A stretch of 43,938 nucleotides of DNA from JAYKJB01 sp035284745 [NCBI: Candidatus Sericytochromatia bacterium] (GTDB lineage: Bacteria; Cyanobacteriota; Sericytochromatia; S15B-MN24): the NCBI GenBank assembly GCA_035284745.1, contig JAYKIL010000023.1:1-43938 (forward strand), read 5' to 3'. Position numbers and translations under genes: made by a program. A model generated the notes under the pieces. The model was given only the letters and a program-made list of their open reading frames with translations. It was not told where the DNA came from and ran no database searches. Below are positions 43,395-43,938 of this stretch, in pieces; position 1 is the stretch's first letter, and every line of letters starts with the position of its first letter.

Positions 43395-43703
43395 TTACAG
43401 CTTCACTACGATATCTACACCGGCCGGAAGATCCAAACGCATCAAGGCCTCAGCAGTTTTATGCGTGGGATCCAAGATGTCGATCAACCGCTTGTGTGTC
43501 CGCGTTTCAAAATGCTCACGAGACTTTTTGTCCACGTGTGGAGACCGATTTACGCAGTAAATGGCTTTATGAGTAGGTAAGGGGATTGGCCCCACCACAG
43601 AAGCCCCCGTGCGCTTAGCGGTGTCAACAATTTGCTCAGTAGACTTATCCAGCAAACGGTGGTCAAACGCTTTAAGCCTAATTCTTATTTTTTGTTGTGA
43701 CAT
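43395..43703 (-). CDS. rpsJ: Ribosomal protein S10
   Basis: 30S head protein that also acts as NusE in antitermination; 102 residues starting [19 protein letters not shown], with [34 protein letters not shown] in conserved order and the end [18 protein letters not shown] lies 10 nt upstream of the ATG at 43703. It is the first S10-operon gene and follows tuf after 107 nt. Confidence 0.98.
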   Translation of the reverse strand: MSQQKIRIRLKAFDHRLLDKSTEQIVDTAKRTGASVVGPIPLPTHKAIYCVNRSPHVDKKSREHFETRTHKRLIDILDPTHKTAEALMRLDLPAGVDIVVKL

Positions 43704-43768
43704 TCTAACAGAACCTCTGTGTGAGCGTCCATTCAAACTACTTATTCTAGGTGGACGACCGATACGAA

Positions 43769-43795
43769 GGCGGGAGTCGACGTGCAACCCCCGCC
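43769..43795 (-). other. Hairpin in the tuf-rpsJ spacer
   Basis: GGCGGG (43790-43795 on the minus strand) pairs with CCCGCC (43769-43774) around a 15-nt loop that contains the GTCGAC palindrome, about 15 nt after the tuf stop. TTCGTATC follows, without a T-run, so read-through from tuf into the S10 operon is expected. Confidence 0.45.
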
Positions 43796-43810
43796 CACAC
43801 GCCTATATTG

Positions 43811-43938
43811 TTAGGACTGGATGGAGGCCACCACGCCCGCGCCGACCGTACGGCCGCCTTCGCGAATCGCGAAGCGCATGCCTTGTTCAATCGCGACTGG
43901 CGTGATCAACTCAATCTCCATCTGGATGTTGTCACCAG
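43811..43938 (-). CDS. tuf: Elongation factor Tu, C-terminal part (runs off the right edge)
   Basis: The last 42 codons are visible: [19 protein letters not shown], then [20 protein letters not shown] and the final Gln-Ser before TAA. This is the end of domain III of EF-Tu, the GTPase that brings aminoacyl-tRNA to the ribosome. Its position directly ahead of rpsJ is the common str-S10 junction of many bacteria. Confidence 0.98.
   Translation of the reverse strand, partial: GDNIQMEIELITPVAIEQGMRFAIREGGRTVGAGVVASIQS

Noticed and set aside
1-43938. tRNA, rRNA, insertion sequences and attachment sites
   Set aside because: I found no cloverleaf with a TTCGA-type T-loop, no rRNA sequence, no transposase or integrase and no terminal inverted repeats of an IS.

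Overview
The window is a GC-rich bacterial chromosome segment. Almost everything is read on the minus strand, so gene order runs from right to left; only one gene, at 23.8-25.8 kb, is on the plus strand. The right 18 kb is a nearly continuous S10-spc-alpha ribosomal super-operon: tuf (partial)-rpsJ-rplC-rplD-rplW-rplB-rpsS-rplV-rpsC-rplP-rpmC-rpsQ-rplN-rplX-rplE-rpsN-rpsH-rplF-rplR-rpsE-rpmD-rplO-secY-adk-map-rpmJ-rpsM-rpsK-rpsD-rpoA-rplQ-truA-rplM-rpsI. It ends in a strong intrinsic terminator at 25.76 kb.

The host looks like a diderm bacterium: there are several lipoproteins and a probable outer-membrane barrel ending in Phe. The tail rplQ-truA-rplM-rpsI is typical of Firmicutes and of Cyanobacteria and their relatives, while rpsD inside the alpha operon, map after adk and the outer-membrane protein fit a non-photosynthetic cyanobacterial relative (Sericytochromatia/Melainabacteria-like). 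This placement is a low-confidence inference from gene order. infA is missing from its usual slot between map and rpmJ.

Region by region from the left: 0-5.5 kb holds envelope genes: a truncated Ala/Ser/Pro-rich lipoprotein with a good promoter, a 980-residue NHL-propeller lipoprotein with twelve copies of an octapeptide, a CsgG-like/outer-membrane-type protein and a small conserved-looking protein. At 5.5-16.4 kb a probable signalling operon is read in the order giant Ser/Thr kinase-AAA-TPR-GAF-GAF-HD-GYP protein, degenerate SpoIIE/PP2C-like membrane protein, FtsA/PilM-like ATPase with a beta-grasp-like tail, and a signal-peptidase/nucleotidyltransferase fusion. Then come a phospholipase-D-like lipoprotein, dnaX, serA and a class V aminotransferase (the last three read aminotransferase-serA-dnaX), a small membrane protein, and the lone plus-strand GH36 alpha-galactosidase-like gene, whose stop codon lies inside the ribosomal operon terminator.

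The least explained structure lies between the ribosomal genes. Several spacers are unusually long (121-190 nt) and carry strong inverted repeats: rpsC-rplP (9-bp perfect stem), rplX-rplE (8 bp), rpsM-rpsK (a long stem plus two mutually exclusive hairpins) and the secY start (11-bp stem embracing the start region). A 27-nt element occurs twice, in the rpsJ-rplC and rpsN-rpsH spacers. These are candidates for ribosomal-protein autoregulatory or mRNA-processing elements.
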